64,000 bases of DNA from an uncultured Eubacteriales bacterium (lineage in GTDB: Bacteria > Bacillota > Clostridia > Peptostreptococcales > Anaerovoracaceae). This document shows positions 33,675 to 42,381 of this stretch, piece by piece. Within the stretch, counting starts at the first letter, position 1, and each line of letters begins with the position of its first letter. The notes under the pieces are model-generated. The model saw nothing but the letters and a program-made list of their open reading frames with translations, was not told the origin of the DNA and searched no databases. The translations under genes were made by a program, and so were the position numbers. The stretch is from NCBI GenBank assembly GCA_902773665.1, contig CACYFF010000004.1, forward strand, positions 1-64,000, written 5' to 3'.

Positions 33675-33690
33675 CAAAATTCAAAAACCT

Positions 33691-33717
33691 TTGATTTTTC
33701 AGGATTTATGGTATACT
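33691..33717 (+). promoter_or_regulatory. Promoter of the malic enzyme gene
   Basis: TTGATT (33691-33696) or TTTGAT one base earlier, with TATACT at 33712-33717. The CIRCE element is only 17 bp upstream, so HrcA binding might also touch this promoter. Confidence 0.5.
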
Positions 33718-33756
33718 GATAAGGCTAATGCAATCGATATGTTAAGGAGACGGATC

Positions 33757-34932
33757 ATGAATTACGCAGAAGAAAGTTTAAAGCTCCACGAACAGTGGAA
33801 AGGAAAGATAGAGATCATTACGAAGGTGCCCGTAGAGACCAAGGACGATCTGTCTCTGGCCTACACCCCCGGCGTGGCCCAGCCCTGCCTGGAGATCCAA
33901 AAGGACATCAACAAGAGCTACGACCTCACCCTGCGCCATAACCTGTGCGCGGTCATCACCGACGGATCCGCCGTTCTGGGCCTCGGCGACATCGGCCCCG
34001 AAGCCGGCATGCCCGTTATGGAAGGCAAGTGCGTGCTGTTCAAGGCCTTCGGCGGCGTGGATGCCATCCCTCTGTGCGTCAAGACCAAGGATGTGGACGA
34101 GTTCGTCAACACCGTATATCTGCTCTCCGGATCCTTCGGCGGCATCAACCTGGAGGATATCGCGGCGCCCCGGTGCTTCGAGATCGAGGAGAAGCTGAAG
34201 GCCAAGTGCGACATCCCCATCTTCCACGACGACCAGCACGGCACCGCCGTCATCACGCTGGCGGGCCTGTCCAACGCCCTCAAAGTCGTCGGCAAGAAGC
34301 TGGAAGACGTTAAGATCGTCACCTCCGGCGCAGGCGCTGCAGCCATCGCCATCGTGAAGCTTTTGATCACGGCGGGCGCGAAAAACGTCATCATGTGCGA
34401 CCGCACCGGCGCCATCTACAAGGGCCGGGAGAAGGGCATGAACCCGATCAAGGCGCAGATGGCGGAAAAGACGAACCCCGAACTGTGCAAAGGCACTCTG
34501 GCGGACGCCATCGTCGGCGCGGACGTCTTCATCGGCGTTTCTGCTCCCGGCACCCTCACGAAGGCCATGGTCCGCACCATGAATAAGGATGCCATCATCT
34601 TCGCCTGTGCGAACCCCACGCCGGAGATCTTCCCGGACGAAGCGAAGGAAGCCGGTGCCAGGGTCATCTCCACGGGCAGAAGCGACTATCCCAACCAGAT
34701 CAACAACGTGCTGGCGTTCCCCGGCATCTTCCGCGGCGCCTTCGACGTAAGAGCGTCCGAGATCAACGAAGCCATGAAGCTGGCGGCCTCCAAGGCCCTG
34801 GCGGATCTGGTCTCTCCGGAGGAACTGAGCGAAGATTACATCATCCCGGCCGCCTTCGATAAGCGGGTCGGCCCTGCCGTAGCGAAGGCCGTTGCCGACG
34901 CCGCCAGAGCGACAGGTGTGGCAAGGATCTAA
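33757..34932 (+). CDS. Malic enzyme (NAD(P)-dependent, oxaloacetate-decarboxylating)
   Basis: A 391-aa short-form malic enzyme that converts malate to pyruvate and CO2 with NAD(P)H formation. Conserved blocks are [36 protein letters not shown], the metal site in FHDDQHGTA, the Rossmann motif [10 protein letters not shown] and [20 protein letters not shown] precedes the ATG at 33757; an in-frame ATG at 33691 would run through the promoter. Cofactor choice cannot be read with certainty. The gene stands alone between clpB and the hydrogenase operon and can feed pyruvate to the oxidoreductase encoded at 21355. Confidence 0.92.
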   Translation: MNYAEESLKLHEQWKGKIEIITKVPVETKDDLSLAYTPGVAQPCLEIQKDINKSYDLTLRHNLCAVITDGSAVLGLGDIGPEAGMPVMEGKCVLFKAFGGVDAIPLCVKTKDVDEFVNTVYLLSGSFGGINLEDIAAPRCFEIEEKLKAKCDIPIFHDDQHGTAVITLAGLSNALKVVGKKLEDVKIVTSGAGAAAIAIVKLLITAGAKNVIMCDRTGAIYKGREKGMNPIKAQMAEKTNPELCKGTLADAIVGADVFIGVSAPGTLTKAMVRTMNKDAIIFACANPTPEIFPDEAKEAGARVISTGRSDYPNQINNVLAFPGIFRGAFDVRASEINEAMKLAASKALADLVSPEELSEDYIIPAAFDKRVGPAVAKAVADAARATGVARI

Positions 34933-34958
34933 AGCCGCTTCCACGATATGGAAAACTT

Positions 34959-35019
34959 AAGGAGTTTGTAGGCGTTCGTCTAAAAGTTTAAGGCGAAATT
35001 CCAGCAAACTCCTTATTTT
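34959..35019 (+). terminator. Long-loop terminator after the malic enzyme gene
   Basis: AAGGAGTTTG (34959-34968) pairs with CAAACTCCTT (35005-35014), followed by ATTTT. The loop of about 36 nt is unusually long for a terminator. Confidence 0.55.
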
Positions 35020-35025
35020 GTGGGG

Positions 35026-35054
35026 TTGTCAAGGATTTTCCCCTTTGTTACAAT
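35026..35054 (+). promoter_or_regulatory. Promoter of the hydCBA operon
   Basis: TTGTCA (35026-35031) and TACAAT (35049-35054) with a 17-bp spacer. Confidence 0.65.
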
Positions 35055-35100
35055 AGTTTTGTTTGATTGTATTTTTTACGGATGGAACAAGGAGTAAAGA

Positions 35101-35574
35101 ATGAAGCAGAATCTGGATAAAGTTGTGAAGATCGTGGAGAGCTACGACTGCGAACCTCACAACCTGATCGCGATCATGCAGGAGATCCAGACCGAGTTCA
35201 ACTACCTGAGCGAAGCGGCCCTCACCAAAGTCGCGGAGATGCTGGATATCCCCATCTCCCGGGTCTACAGCGTCGCGACCTTCTACGAGAACTTCTCTCT
35301 CGAAGCCAAGGGCGAGCACATCATCAAGGTATGTACCGGTACTGCCTGCCACGTTCGCAAATCGGAACCGATCTACAACGCACTCAAGGAAGATCTGAAA
35401 CTCACCGGCAAGAGAAAGACCAGCGACGACGGCATGTTTACGCTGGAAACTGTCGCATGCCTCGGCGCCTGCGGCCTTGCCCCGGTCATGACCATAGACG
35501 GCGAGGTCCACTCCAAGATGACCCCTGAAGCAGCGGTCGCTCTTCTGAACGACATTCGCAGAAAGGAGGCCTAG
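35101..35574 (+). CDS. hydC: [FeFe] hydrogenase subunit HydC (NuoE-like)
   Basis: A 157-aa thioredoxin-fold [2Fe-2S] protein. The four cluster cysteines are in CTGTACHVRKSE (two) and CLGACGLAP (two), the NuoE spacing. It is the small electron-transfer subunit of the trimeric electron-bifurcating hydrogenase and passes electrons between the NAD-linked HydB and HydA. AAGGAG precedes the ATG. HydB follows after 3 bp, so the genes are tightly coupled. Confidence 0.9.
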   Translation: MKQNLDKVVKIVESYDCEPHNLIAIMQEIQTEFNYLSEAALTKVAEMLDIPISRVYSVATFYENFSLEAKGEHIIKVCTGTACHVRKSEPIYNALKEDLKLTGKRKTSDDGMFTLETVACLGACGLAPVMTIDGEVHSKMTPEAAVALLNDIRRKEA

Positions 35575-35577
35575 GAC

Positions 35578-37494
35578 ATGCCGAGAACCATGCAAAGCAA
35601 GAAATTCACCAGAGAATCCTTCCATGTCTACCAGTCCAAGGCGAAGAACGCGCTGCGCAGCAGCGAGCAGTGCACGTCCATCCTGCTGTGTGCAGGAACG
35701 GGCTGCATCGCCGGCGGTGCGCTCAAGATCAAGGAAGAGCTGGAAAAGGAATGCAAAAAGAGAAAGGTGCCCGTATACATCGGCTTAAAGCACGATACGG
35801 ATGAGGAGAAGTCCCTGCACCTGAAGATGAGCGGCTGCCACGGCTTCTGCGAGATGGGACCCCTGCTCCACATCGAGCCCGCCGGCATCCTGTACTGCCA
35901 CGTAAAGCCCGAAGACGTTCACGAGATCATCGAGAAGACCATTCTGAAGGGCGAGATCATCGACCGTCTGGTCTATCACATGGACGGCGTGGCCTACCCC
36001 CGCCAGGAAGACATTCCGTTCTATAAAAAGCAGCACAGAGTGGTGCTGGAGAACTGCGGAAGAAACGATGCGGAGAGCATCGAAGAATACATCGCCAGAG
36101 ACGGCTACGCTGCCTTCGAAAAGGCTCTGTTCGACATGACCGACGCTGAGATCTGCAAGACCATCATCGATTCCGGTCTCCGCGGCAGAGGCGGCGGCGG
36201 TTTCCCCGCCGGCAGGAAGTGGGACGGCGCCAGAAAGCAGAAGAGCGACAAGAAATACGTCGTCTGCAACGGCGACGAGGGTGACCCCGGCGCATTCATG
36301 GACCGTTCCGTCATGGAGGGCAATCCCCACAGCGTGCTGGAAGGCATGATGATCGCAGGACTCGCCTCCGGCGCGGACGAAGGCTACATCTATGTAAGAG
36401 CCGAGTATCCTCTGGCGGTCAACCGCTTAAAGACAGCCATCGAAAAGGCAGAGGAAGTGGGCCTGCTGGGCGAGCACATCCTGGGTTCCGACTTCAATTT
36501 CCGCATCCACGTGAACAAGGGCGCCGGCGCGTTCGTCTGCGGCGAAGGTTCTGCCCTCACCGCATCCATCGAAGGCAACCGCGGCATGCCCCGGGTCAAG
36601 CCTCCCAGAACCATCGAAAAAGGTCTGTGGGAGAAGCCCACGGTGCTGAACAATGTGGAGACCTTCGCCAACGTGCCCCTCATCATCTACCGCGGCGTGG
36701 ACTGGTACCGCAGCATCGGTACGCCCACCAGCCCAGGCACCAAGGCGTTCGCCCTCACCGGCAACGTGGTCAACACCGGCCTCATCGAAGTTCCGATGGG
36801 CACTACGATCCGCGAAGTCGTGTTCGACATCGGCGGCGGCATTCCGAACGGCAAGAAATTCAAGGCCGTTCAGATCGGCGGCCCTTCCGGCGGCGCTACC
36901 ACAGCCAGCGACGAGCACCTGGATCTGCCCCTGGACTTCGACTCCCTGAAGAAGATCGGCGCTATGATCGGCTCCGGCGGCCTCGTCGTCATGGACGAAG
37001 ACACCTGCATGGTGGAAGTGGCGCGCTTCTTTATGAACTTTACCCAGAACGAGAGCTGCGGCAAGTGCGTACCCTGCCGGGAAGGCACGAAGCGCATGCT
37101 GGAGATCCTCACCCGCATCGTCAACAACGAGGGCACCCTGGAGGATCTGGACCTGCTGGAAGAGCTGGCGGACACCATCCAGAACACCGCGCTGTGCGGT
37201 CTCGGACAGAGCGCCTGCAAGCCGGTGCTGTCCACCCTGAAGTATTTCAGAGACGAATATCTGCATCACGTAGTGGACCACCACTGCCCGATCTGCAATA
37301 AAGAGAAGCCCCATCCCACCATCACCGACGCCTGCAAGGGCTGCGGCAAGTGCAAGCGCAACTGCCCGATGGAGGCGATCTCCGGCTCCCCCAAACAGAA
37401 ACACGTGATCGACCCCGAAAAGTGCATCAACTGCGGCGCATGCCTGCAGAACTGCCCCTTCGGAGCCATTGAACCCGCAGGAAAGGAGGCGTAA
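35578..37494 (+). CDS. hydB: [FeFe] hydrogenase subunit HydB (NuoF-like, FMN/NAD site)
   Basis: A 638-aa flavoprotein. The N-terminal ~120 residues are a second thioredoxin-like [2Fe-2S] domain (Cys38, Cys43, Cys87, Cys91). The NuoF core carries the NADH/FMN loop GRGGGGFPAGRKW and CNGDEGDPGAFMDR. A [4Fe-4S] site follows at ESCGKCVPCREGTKR (residues 492-506). The tail is a two-cluster ferredoxin (CKGCGKCKRNCP and CINCGACLQNCP). This is the NAD-reducing and bifurcating core of HydABC enzymes. It lies 3 bp after hydC and 3 bp before hydA. A 43-nt piece of its 3' end (37434-37476) recurs exactly at 45303-45345. Confidence 0.93.
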   Translation: MPRTMQSKKFTRESFHVYQSKAKNALRSSEQCTSILLCAGTGCIAGGALKIKEELEKECKKRKVPVYIGLKHDTDEEKSLHLKMSGCHGFCEMGPLLHIEPAGILYCHVKPEDVHEIIEKTILKGEIIDRLVYHMDGVAYPRQEDIPFYKKQHRVVLENCGRNDAESIEEYIARDGYAAFEKALFDMTDAEICKTIIDSGLRGRGGGGFPAGRKWDGARKQKSDKKYVVCNGDEGDPGAFMDRSVMEGNPHSVLEGMMIAGLASGADEGYIYVRAEYPLAVNRLKTAIEKAEEVGLLGEHILGSDFNFRIHVNKGAGAFVCGEGSALTASIEGNRGMPRVKPPRTIEKGLWEKPTVLNNVETFANVPLIIYRGVDWYRSIGTPTSPGTKAFALTGNVVNTGLIEVPMGTTIREVVFDIGGGIPNGKKFKAVQIGGPSGGATTASDEHLDLPLDFDSLKKIGAMIGSGGLVVMDEDTCMVEVARFFMNFTQNESCGKCVPCREGTKRMLEILTRIVNNEGTLEDLDLLEELADTIQNTALCGLGQSACKPVLSTLKYFRDEYLHHVVDHHCPICNKEKPHPTITDACKGCGKCKRNCPMEAISGSPKQKHVIDPEKCINCGACLQNCPFGAIEPAGKEA

Positions 37495-37497
37495 CCG

Positions 37498-39210
37498 ATG
37501 GCAAAAGGAACTATGTACATCGACGGCCAGAGAGTCGAATTCGACGGCGAAAAGAACGTTCTGGCGGTCATCCGCAAGGCCGGCATCGATATGCCCACCT
37601 TCTGCTATAACTCCGAGCTGTCCACCTACGGCGCCTGCCGCATGTGCGTCGTGGAAGACGAAAAGGGCAAGATCGACGCTTCCTGCTCCATGGAGCCCAA
37701 GGACGGCTTAAAGATCCGCACCAACACCTCCAAGCTGCTGAAGCACCGCCGGATGATCCTGGAGCTGCTCCTGGCCTCCCACGACCGGGACTGCACGATC
37801 TGCGAAAAGACCGAGAGCTGCCAGCTGCAGGAACTCGCGCTGCGTTTCGGCATCCGCAAGGTGCGCTTCGCCAACACGAAGGCCAGGCTGGAGAAGGACG
37901 AATCCTCCGTCTGCATCGGCCGTGACCCGAACAAGTGCATCCTCTGCGGCGACTGCATCCGCATGTGCAGCGAAGTGCAGGGCGTGGGCGTCATCAATTT
38001 CGCTCACAGAGGATCTGAGATCCAGGTAATGCCCGCCTTCAACCGCAAACTCTCCGAGACCAACTGCGTCGGCTGCGGCCAGTGCGCGGCGATCTGCCCC
38101 ACGGGTGCGCTGCACATCAACAACCAGATCGGACAGGCCTGGAAAGCGCTGCATGACCCGACCAAGCGCGTGGTCGTCCAGATCGCTCCCGCTGTGCGCG
38201 TAGGCATCGGCGAAGTCTTTGGCCTGCCCCGCACCGAGAACTGCCTCAACAAGCTGGTCGCTGCCCTCAAGATGATGGGTGCCGACGAGGTGTACGATAC
38301 GAACGTGGGTGCCGACATGACCGTCATGGAGGAATCCAAGGAATTCCTGGAACGCCTGAAGAAGGGCGGCCCGTTCCCCATGTTCACCAGCTGCTGCCCT
38401 GCCTGGGTCAAGCACGTGGAAAACGAGATGCCCGAATACCTGCGCAACATCTCCACCTGCAAGTCGCCGATGCAGATGTTCGCAGCGCTGCTGATGGATC
38501 AGTGCGCGAAGAAGGATAAGGAAGACGGCAAGAAGACCTATCACATCGCCGTTATGCCCTGCACCGCCAAGAAGATGGAGGCGGCTCGTCCCGAGTTCGT
38601 CCGCGGCGGCGAACCCGACGTGGATCTGGTCTTAACGACCCGCGAAGTGACCATGATGATCAAGGAGATGGGTATCCAGTTCGCAGAGCTGGAAGGCGAG
38701 TCTCCCGACATGCCCTACGGCATCGCTTCCGGCGCTGGCGCCATCTTCGGCACCACCGGCGGCGTGGCAGAGGCGGTCGTAAGACGCATCCTGCCGGATA
38801 AGTCCAAGGACACCCTGCGGATGCTGAGCTACAGCGGTCTGCACGGCACGGAGGAGATCCGTTCCGTCACGCTGCCCTACGGCGACAGAGATCTGCATGT
38901 GGCTATCGTCCACGGCCTGGGCAACGCGAGAAAGCTGATCACCGAGATCGAGGAAGGCAGAGCCTACTACGATCTGGTGGAAGTCATGACCTGCCGGGGC
39001 GGCTGCGTCGGCGGCGCCGGACAGCCCACCGTCACCATGGCACAGAAGCGTGAAAGAACCGCAGGCCTGTATGAGACCGACCGCGGTTCCATGATCAAGT
39101 CCTCCGAGCAGAACCCCGTCATCACCATGATGTACGAAGGTCCGCTGAAGGGACGCACTCACGAGCTGCTGCACGTGCACTACGAAAAGCCGAAGAAGCC
39201 GGCGAAATAA
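37498..39210 (+). CDS. hydA: [FeFe] hydrogenase catalytic subunit HydA
   Basis: A 570-aa group A [FeFe] hydrogenase. Domains in order: a NuoG-like [2Fe-2S] ferredoxin (Cys36, 47, 50, 63), a His-Cys3 cluster region (HDRDCTICEKTESCQL), two [4Fe-4S] clusters (CILCGDCIRMC and CVGCGQCAAICP), then the H-cluster domain with L1 TSCCPAW (297-303), L2 MPCTAKK (Cys355) and L3 TCRGGCVGGAGQP (Cys499, Cys503). All H-cluster ligands are present. With HydB and HydC it forms the soluble complex that makes H2 from NADH plus reduced ferredoxin. The H-cluster maturases HydEFG are not in the window. Confidence 0.96.
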   Translation: MAKGTMYIDGQRVEFDGEKNVLAVIRKAGIDMPTFCYNSELSTYGACRMCVVEDEKGKIDASCSMEPKDGLKIRTNTSKLLKHRRMILELLLASHDRDCTICEKTESCQLQELALRFGIRKVRFANTKARLEKDESSVCIGRDPNKCILCGDCIRMCSEVQGVGVINFAHRGSEIQVMPAFNRKLSETNCVGCGQCAAICPTGALHINNQIGQAWKALHDPTKRVVVQIAPAVRVGIGEVFGLPRTENCLNKLVAALKMMGADEVYDTNVGADMTVMEESKEFLERLKKGGPFPMFTSCCPAWVKHVENEMPEYLRNISTCKSPMQMFAALLMDQCAKKDKEDGKKTYHIAVMPCTAKKMEAARPEFVRGGEPDVDLVLTTREVTMMIKEMGIQFAELEGESPDMPYGIASGAGAIFGTTGGVAEAVVRRILPDKSKDTLRMLSYSGLHGTEEIRSVTLPYGDRDLHVAIVHGLGNARKLITEIEEGRAYYDLVEVMTCRGGCVGGAGQPTVTMAQKRERTAGLYETDRGSMIKSSEQNPVITMMYEGPLKGRTHELLHVHYEKPKKPAK

Positions 39211-39224
39211 GATTATTGTTATGG

Positions 39225-39258
39225 ACCGTGACCCGGGGGAGCCTGGGTCACGGTTTTT
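39225..39258 (+). terminator. Terminator of the hydCBA operon
   Basis: ACCGTGACCC / GGGTCACGGT perfect 10-bp stem (39225-39234, 39245-39254) followed by a T run. Confidence 0.88.
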
Positions 39259-39283
39259 GCGTGACCCAAACAGCAAAAACAAG

Positions 39284-39385
39284 AAAAGGGACACGAAAAA
39301 CATGGATTTTCCGTGCCCCATTGGGCTCTTTAGCTGGTTGGGTCTCTGTTTTACCGTGCCCCCGCGCTTCGCGGGTCACGGTTAC
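39284..39385. repeat. Two further hairpins of the dispersed-repeat type
   Basis: GGGACACGAAAAA near 39289 faces TTTTCCGTGCCCC near 39308, and ACCGTGCCCCCGCG (from 39353) faces CGCGGGTCACGGT (to 39383). With the hydA terminator this gives three palindromes in about 160 bp, all sharing the CCGTG core. The rest of the hydA-udp gap (to 39433) contains a GGACGGTT motif and nothing else recognisable. Confidence 0.55.
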
Positions 39386-39433
39386 CTGAGATTAGATACA
39401 CTGCTGAGGACGGTTCGTTGTCCATTGATCTCG

Positions 39434-40282
39434 TTATAAAGAAGGAAAGTAGTATGGCTTCCCGGCTTTTTTCTTGGCGTCGTCCCAGCCCGCCAGGATG
39501 CGGACGGCCTCGGCGCCGGCCAAGCAGGCCGCCTTCTCCGCTTCGGGATCTTCGTTCCATTCGCCGGTGCAGCGCTGGGCGACCACCACGGCGCACATGC
39601 CGAAACGCTTGCCGTACAGGCGGCAGAGGGTGGCAAGGGCAGCGCCTTCCATCTCGAAGTTCAGAACGCCGGCAGCTTTGAGATCTGAGAGCATATCGTC
39701 TAATTGCGATGGATAAAATCCTTTGTAAGCCGGGCGGCATTGGCCGGTAAAGAAGCTTCCGCAGGTGCAGCCCGTGCCCACGTGGTAGCGCAGGCCCAAA
39801 TTTTCGCAGGCCTGGACCAATGCGAGGGTCACCTCGTAGGAGGCGGCTGCCGGGAACTGGTCGGGCACGTACAGATTCGAGGTGCCGTCCAGCCGGATGT
39901 TGGCGTCGTTGATGATGATGTCGCCCACCGCGATATCCGGTTGGATCGCACCGGTAGTGCCTACCCGGATAAAGGTCTCCCCGCCTTTGTCCAGGATCTC
40001 GTGCAGGGTAAACTCCGCAGACGGCCCGCCGATGCCGGTGGACCAGGCGCCGATCGGTGCGCCCATATAGGTGCCTACGGCGCATTTCGCCTGGCGGGCG
40101 AGGGTCCAGACCTGCGGCGGCATTAACGCTCTGTCCGAGGCGTTCCGTATGCCGTCCCACTGCTGCGTCATGGTCACGACCCTGTCCGGGTCACCGGGGA
40201 GAAGGACATAGGGAGGGGCCTTCTCCGGTCCGTTGGTATTTACGTGGCCTTTATCGGCTGCGCTTAAGGGTTTCTCTTGCAT
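39434..40282 (-). CDS. udp: Nucleoside phosphorylase, uridine phosphorylase-like
   Basis: A 282-aa PNP/UDP-family phosphorylase that splits nucleosides with phosphate into base and ribose-1-phosphate. Visible family blocks are YVLLPGDPDRV near the N terminus, GIGGPSAEFTLHEI, RVGTTGAIQPDIAVGD (phosphate and ribose contacts) and the base/ribose segment LNFEMEGAALATLC. The sequence suits uridine phosphorylase, although purine specificity is not excluded. The ATG at 40282 is chosen because AGGAGG sits right before it; the longer TTG start at 40300 would include that site in the coding region. Confidence 0.85.
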   Translation of the reverse strand: MQEKPLSAADKGHVNTNGPEKAPPYVLLPGDPDRVVTMTQQWDGIRNASDRALMPPQVWTLARQAKCAVGTYMGAPIGAWSTGIGGPSAEFTLHEILDKGGETFIRVGTTGAIQPDIAVGDIIINDANIRLDGTSNLYVPDQFPAAASYEVTLALVQACENLGLRYHVGTGCTCGSFFTGQCRPAYKGFYPSQLDDMLSDLKAAGVLNFEMEGAALATLCRLYGKRFGMCAVVVAQRCTGEWNEDPEAEKAACLAGAEAVRILAGWDDAKKKAGKPYYFPSL

Positions 40283-40339
40283 GACATCCTCCTGAAACAA
40301 ATCAAAAAGGCGCAGGGATAGACCCTGCGCCGGAGATCG

Positions 40340-41368
40340 CTATTCGCCGAAATCGTCGAACTTGATGAACTTCTTGCCAGAAGGCGGCGTATCGAAGGCT
40401 TCCTTCCATTCTTCCACGGGCACTTCCATGGTGACGGCCTTTTCCGGAACGATCTTGCCGGAGGCGAACAGGTCCATGGCCTTCTGCCAGGAACTGGGCT
40501 TCTGGCTGCGGCTGCCGAGGATCGAGATCTCGTTCTGGACCACCTTTTCCCAGGGCATGGGGATGGAATCGCCCTTGAACAGACCCATCTGGATGATGCG
40601 GCCGCCCTTGTGCAGCACGTCGAAGGCTTTGGCAAATGCGGGGACTGCGCCGGAGCACTCGACCGCTACGTCTGCGCCGCCGTCGGTCATGCTCATCACG
40701 ACTTCCACCAGATCTTCCTTCATCTGGTCTACGCAGCGCTGTACGCCCATCTCTTTGGCGATGCCGAATCTCGGCTCGTCGATGGTGAGGCCCGCCAGAA
40801 TGACGGTCGCGCCGACCGCAACAGCTACCTGGGCCACCATCAGGCCGATGGCGCCGGCGCCGAAGACCACCACAGTCTCGCCAGCCTGTACGTTGCCGAT
40901 CTCCATGACGGAGTGGGTGGCGCAGGCCAGAGGCTCGGAGATCGCTGCGCTGCGCAGGGATACGTTGTCGGGCAGCTTCCAGACTCTGTCTTCCTGCATG
41001 GTCATATATTCTTCAAAGGCGCCGTCCTTGTTAGTGCCGATGCCGATACGGTGGCCGCACAGGTTGTATTCCTTCTTCTTGCAGTAACGGCAGGTGCCGC
41101 AGGGCTTGTAGGTGGATTCGCAGGTGACCCGGTCACCGACCTTGAATTTGGTCACACCTTCGCCGACCGCGGTGATGACGCCGGACAGCTCGTGGCCTAA
41201 AACGACGGGAAACTTGGTACGGGAATATTCGCCTTTGTAGGCGTGCAGGTCTGTGCCGCAGATGCCTGCGTAAGCGACTTTGATGAGCACGTCGCCGGGT
41301 TCGCACTTGGGGATCTCGACTTCCTGCACTTCCATCGTGCCGGGAGCAACTAACTTTAATGCCTTCAT
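40340..41368 (-). CDS. Zinc-dependent medium-chain alcohol/polyol dehydrogenase
   Basis: A 342-aa MDR-family dehydrogenase. Catalytic zinc ligands are in AGICGTDLHAYKG and VLGHELSG (HE), the structural zinc loop has four cysteines (CGTCRYCKKKEYNLC), and the Rossmann motif is VFGAGAIGLMVAQV. It resembles threonine, sorbitol and butanediol dehydrogenases; the substrate cannot be fixed. The longest frame starts with TTG at 41374, but the ATG at 41368 gives the usual N terminus (MKALKLVAPG). The gene shares the minus strand with udp, 57 bp upstream of it, so both may be one transcript. Confidence 0.88.
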   Translation of the reverse strand: MKALKLVAPGTMEVQEVEIPKCEPGDVLIKVAYAGICGTDLHAYKGEYSRTKFPVVLGHELSGVITAVGEGVTKFKVGDRVTCESTYKPCGTCRYCKKKEYNLCGHRIGIGTNKDGAFEEYMTMQEDRVWKLPDNVSLRSAAISEPLACATHSVMEIGNVQAGETVVVFGAGAIGLMVAQVAVAVGATVILAGLTIDEPRFGIAKEMGVQRCVDQMKEDLVEVVMSMTDGGADVAVECSGAVPAFAKAFDVLHKGGRIIQMGLFKGDSIPMPWEKVVQNEISILGSRSQKPSSWQKAMDLFASGKIVPEKAVTMEVPVEEWKEAFDTPPSGKKFIKFDDFGE

Positions 41369-41533
41369 ACTCAACTTCTTATCGCGGGCCCACCGGCCCG
41401 GAGTCCTTTCTCCCGTCTATTATACACAAAATTACCGGGTTCGTACGACCGCAGCGCGCATGTATACAATTTTTCTCGAAAAGTTGCTGCTCTGGTATAT
41501 AATGAACCGGTACACAGAAAGCAGGTGGTAGTT

Positions 41534-42310
41534 ATGAACAAACTCAGAGATCTTTACGCGGCGGGCAAACCTGCCATCGGCACGTTCTTCTCCGCGGGCA
41601 ACGCGTCCTTTATGGAGTGCCTGGGCTATTCCGGCCTGGATTACGTTGTCATCGATACGGAGCACGGTCCCTTCGACACGATGGATATGCAGGAGCTGAT
41701 CCGCGCAGCGGAAAGCGGAGGGCTGGCGCCCGTCGTACGCATTGCCGACGTGACCCATAAAGAGATCCAGCGGGCTGCGGACTGCGGCGCCCAGGGCATC
41801 ATCATACCCTGCCTGCGCACGCTGGACGACTTTAAGAAGGCTGCGGATCTGGCGAAATATGCGCCGGCAGGCAACCGCGGATTTATCAAGGGCAGAGGCG
41901 CAGGCTTCGGTTATGCGGAATGGACGGCGGGACCGCTGCAGGACTATTACGACCGCAGCAACGAAAAGCTGATGCTCATCCCCCAGTGCGAAACGGCGGA
42001 AGCCCTGGAGCAGATCGAGGACATCGTCCGGATCGAGGGGGTGGACGGCATCTTTATCGGCCCCTTCGACCTCTCCACCTGCCTGGGTATTCCGGGGCAG
42101 TTTGACGATCCCCGCTATCTGGCGGCGAAAGAGCGGGTGCGCAAAGCCTGCCAAGCGGCAGGCAAACCCTGCTACATCCTCTCGATGACCCCGCCGGAGG
42201 CGCATGCGCTCCTCGCAGAGGGCTATGCGGGCGTCGCCCACAGTCTGGATTTCGCGATCTTCACGGACGCCTATAAAAAGGAAGTGTCTGCGATCCGGGA
42301 AGGACTGTAG
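41534..42310 (+). CDS. HpcH/HpaI-type class II pyruvate aldolase family protein
   Basis: A 258-aa protein of the HpcH/HpaI aldolase family: GTFFSAGNASFMECLGYSG, then VIDTEHGPFD (catalytic His), VVRIAD, the metal site IPQCETAEALEQIEDI and GIFIGPFDLS. Such enzymes cleave 4-hydroxy-2-oxo acids to pyruvate and an aldehyde. A GTG at 41525 is also in frame, but AGGTGG in front of the ATG at 41534 favours the latter. A TATAAT box is found at 41498-41503. A long perfect palindrome follows the stop. Confidence 0.85.
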   Translation: MNKLRDLYAAGKPAIGTFFSAGNASFMECLGYSGLDYVVIDTEHGPFDTMDMQELIRAAESGGLAPVVRIADVTHKEIQRAADCGAQGIIIPCLRTLDDFKKAADLAKYAPAGNRGFIKGRGAGFGYAEWTAGPLQDYYDRSNEKLMLIPQCETAEALEQIEDIVRIEGVDGIFIGPFDLSTCLGIPGQFDDPRYLAAKERVRKACQAAGKPCYILSMTPPEAHALLAEGYAGVAHSLDFAIFTDAYKKEVSAIREGL

Positions 42311-42320
42311 CAACACAAAA

Positions 42321-42378
42321 AACACAAGGGGACAGGTACACTGTGTCGTACGACACAGTGTACCTGTCCCCTTGTGTT
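42321..42378. repeat. 58-bp perfect palindrome (REP-like element, copy 1)
   Basis: The two 29-nt halves are exact reverse complements with no spacer, each containing AAGGGGACAGGTACACTGTG. It sits between two convergent genes and could end transcription in both directions. Similar copies are at 45186-45238 and (half only) 59097-59125. Confidence 0.92.
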
Positions 42379-42381
42379 CTG

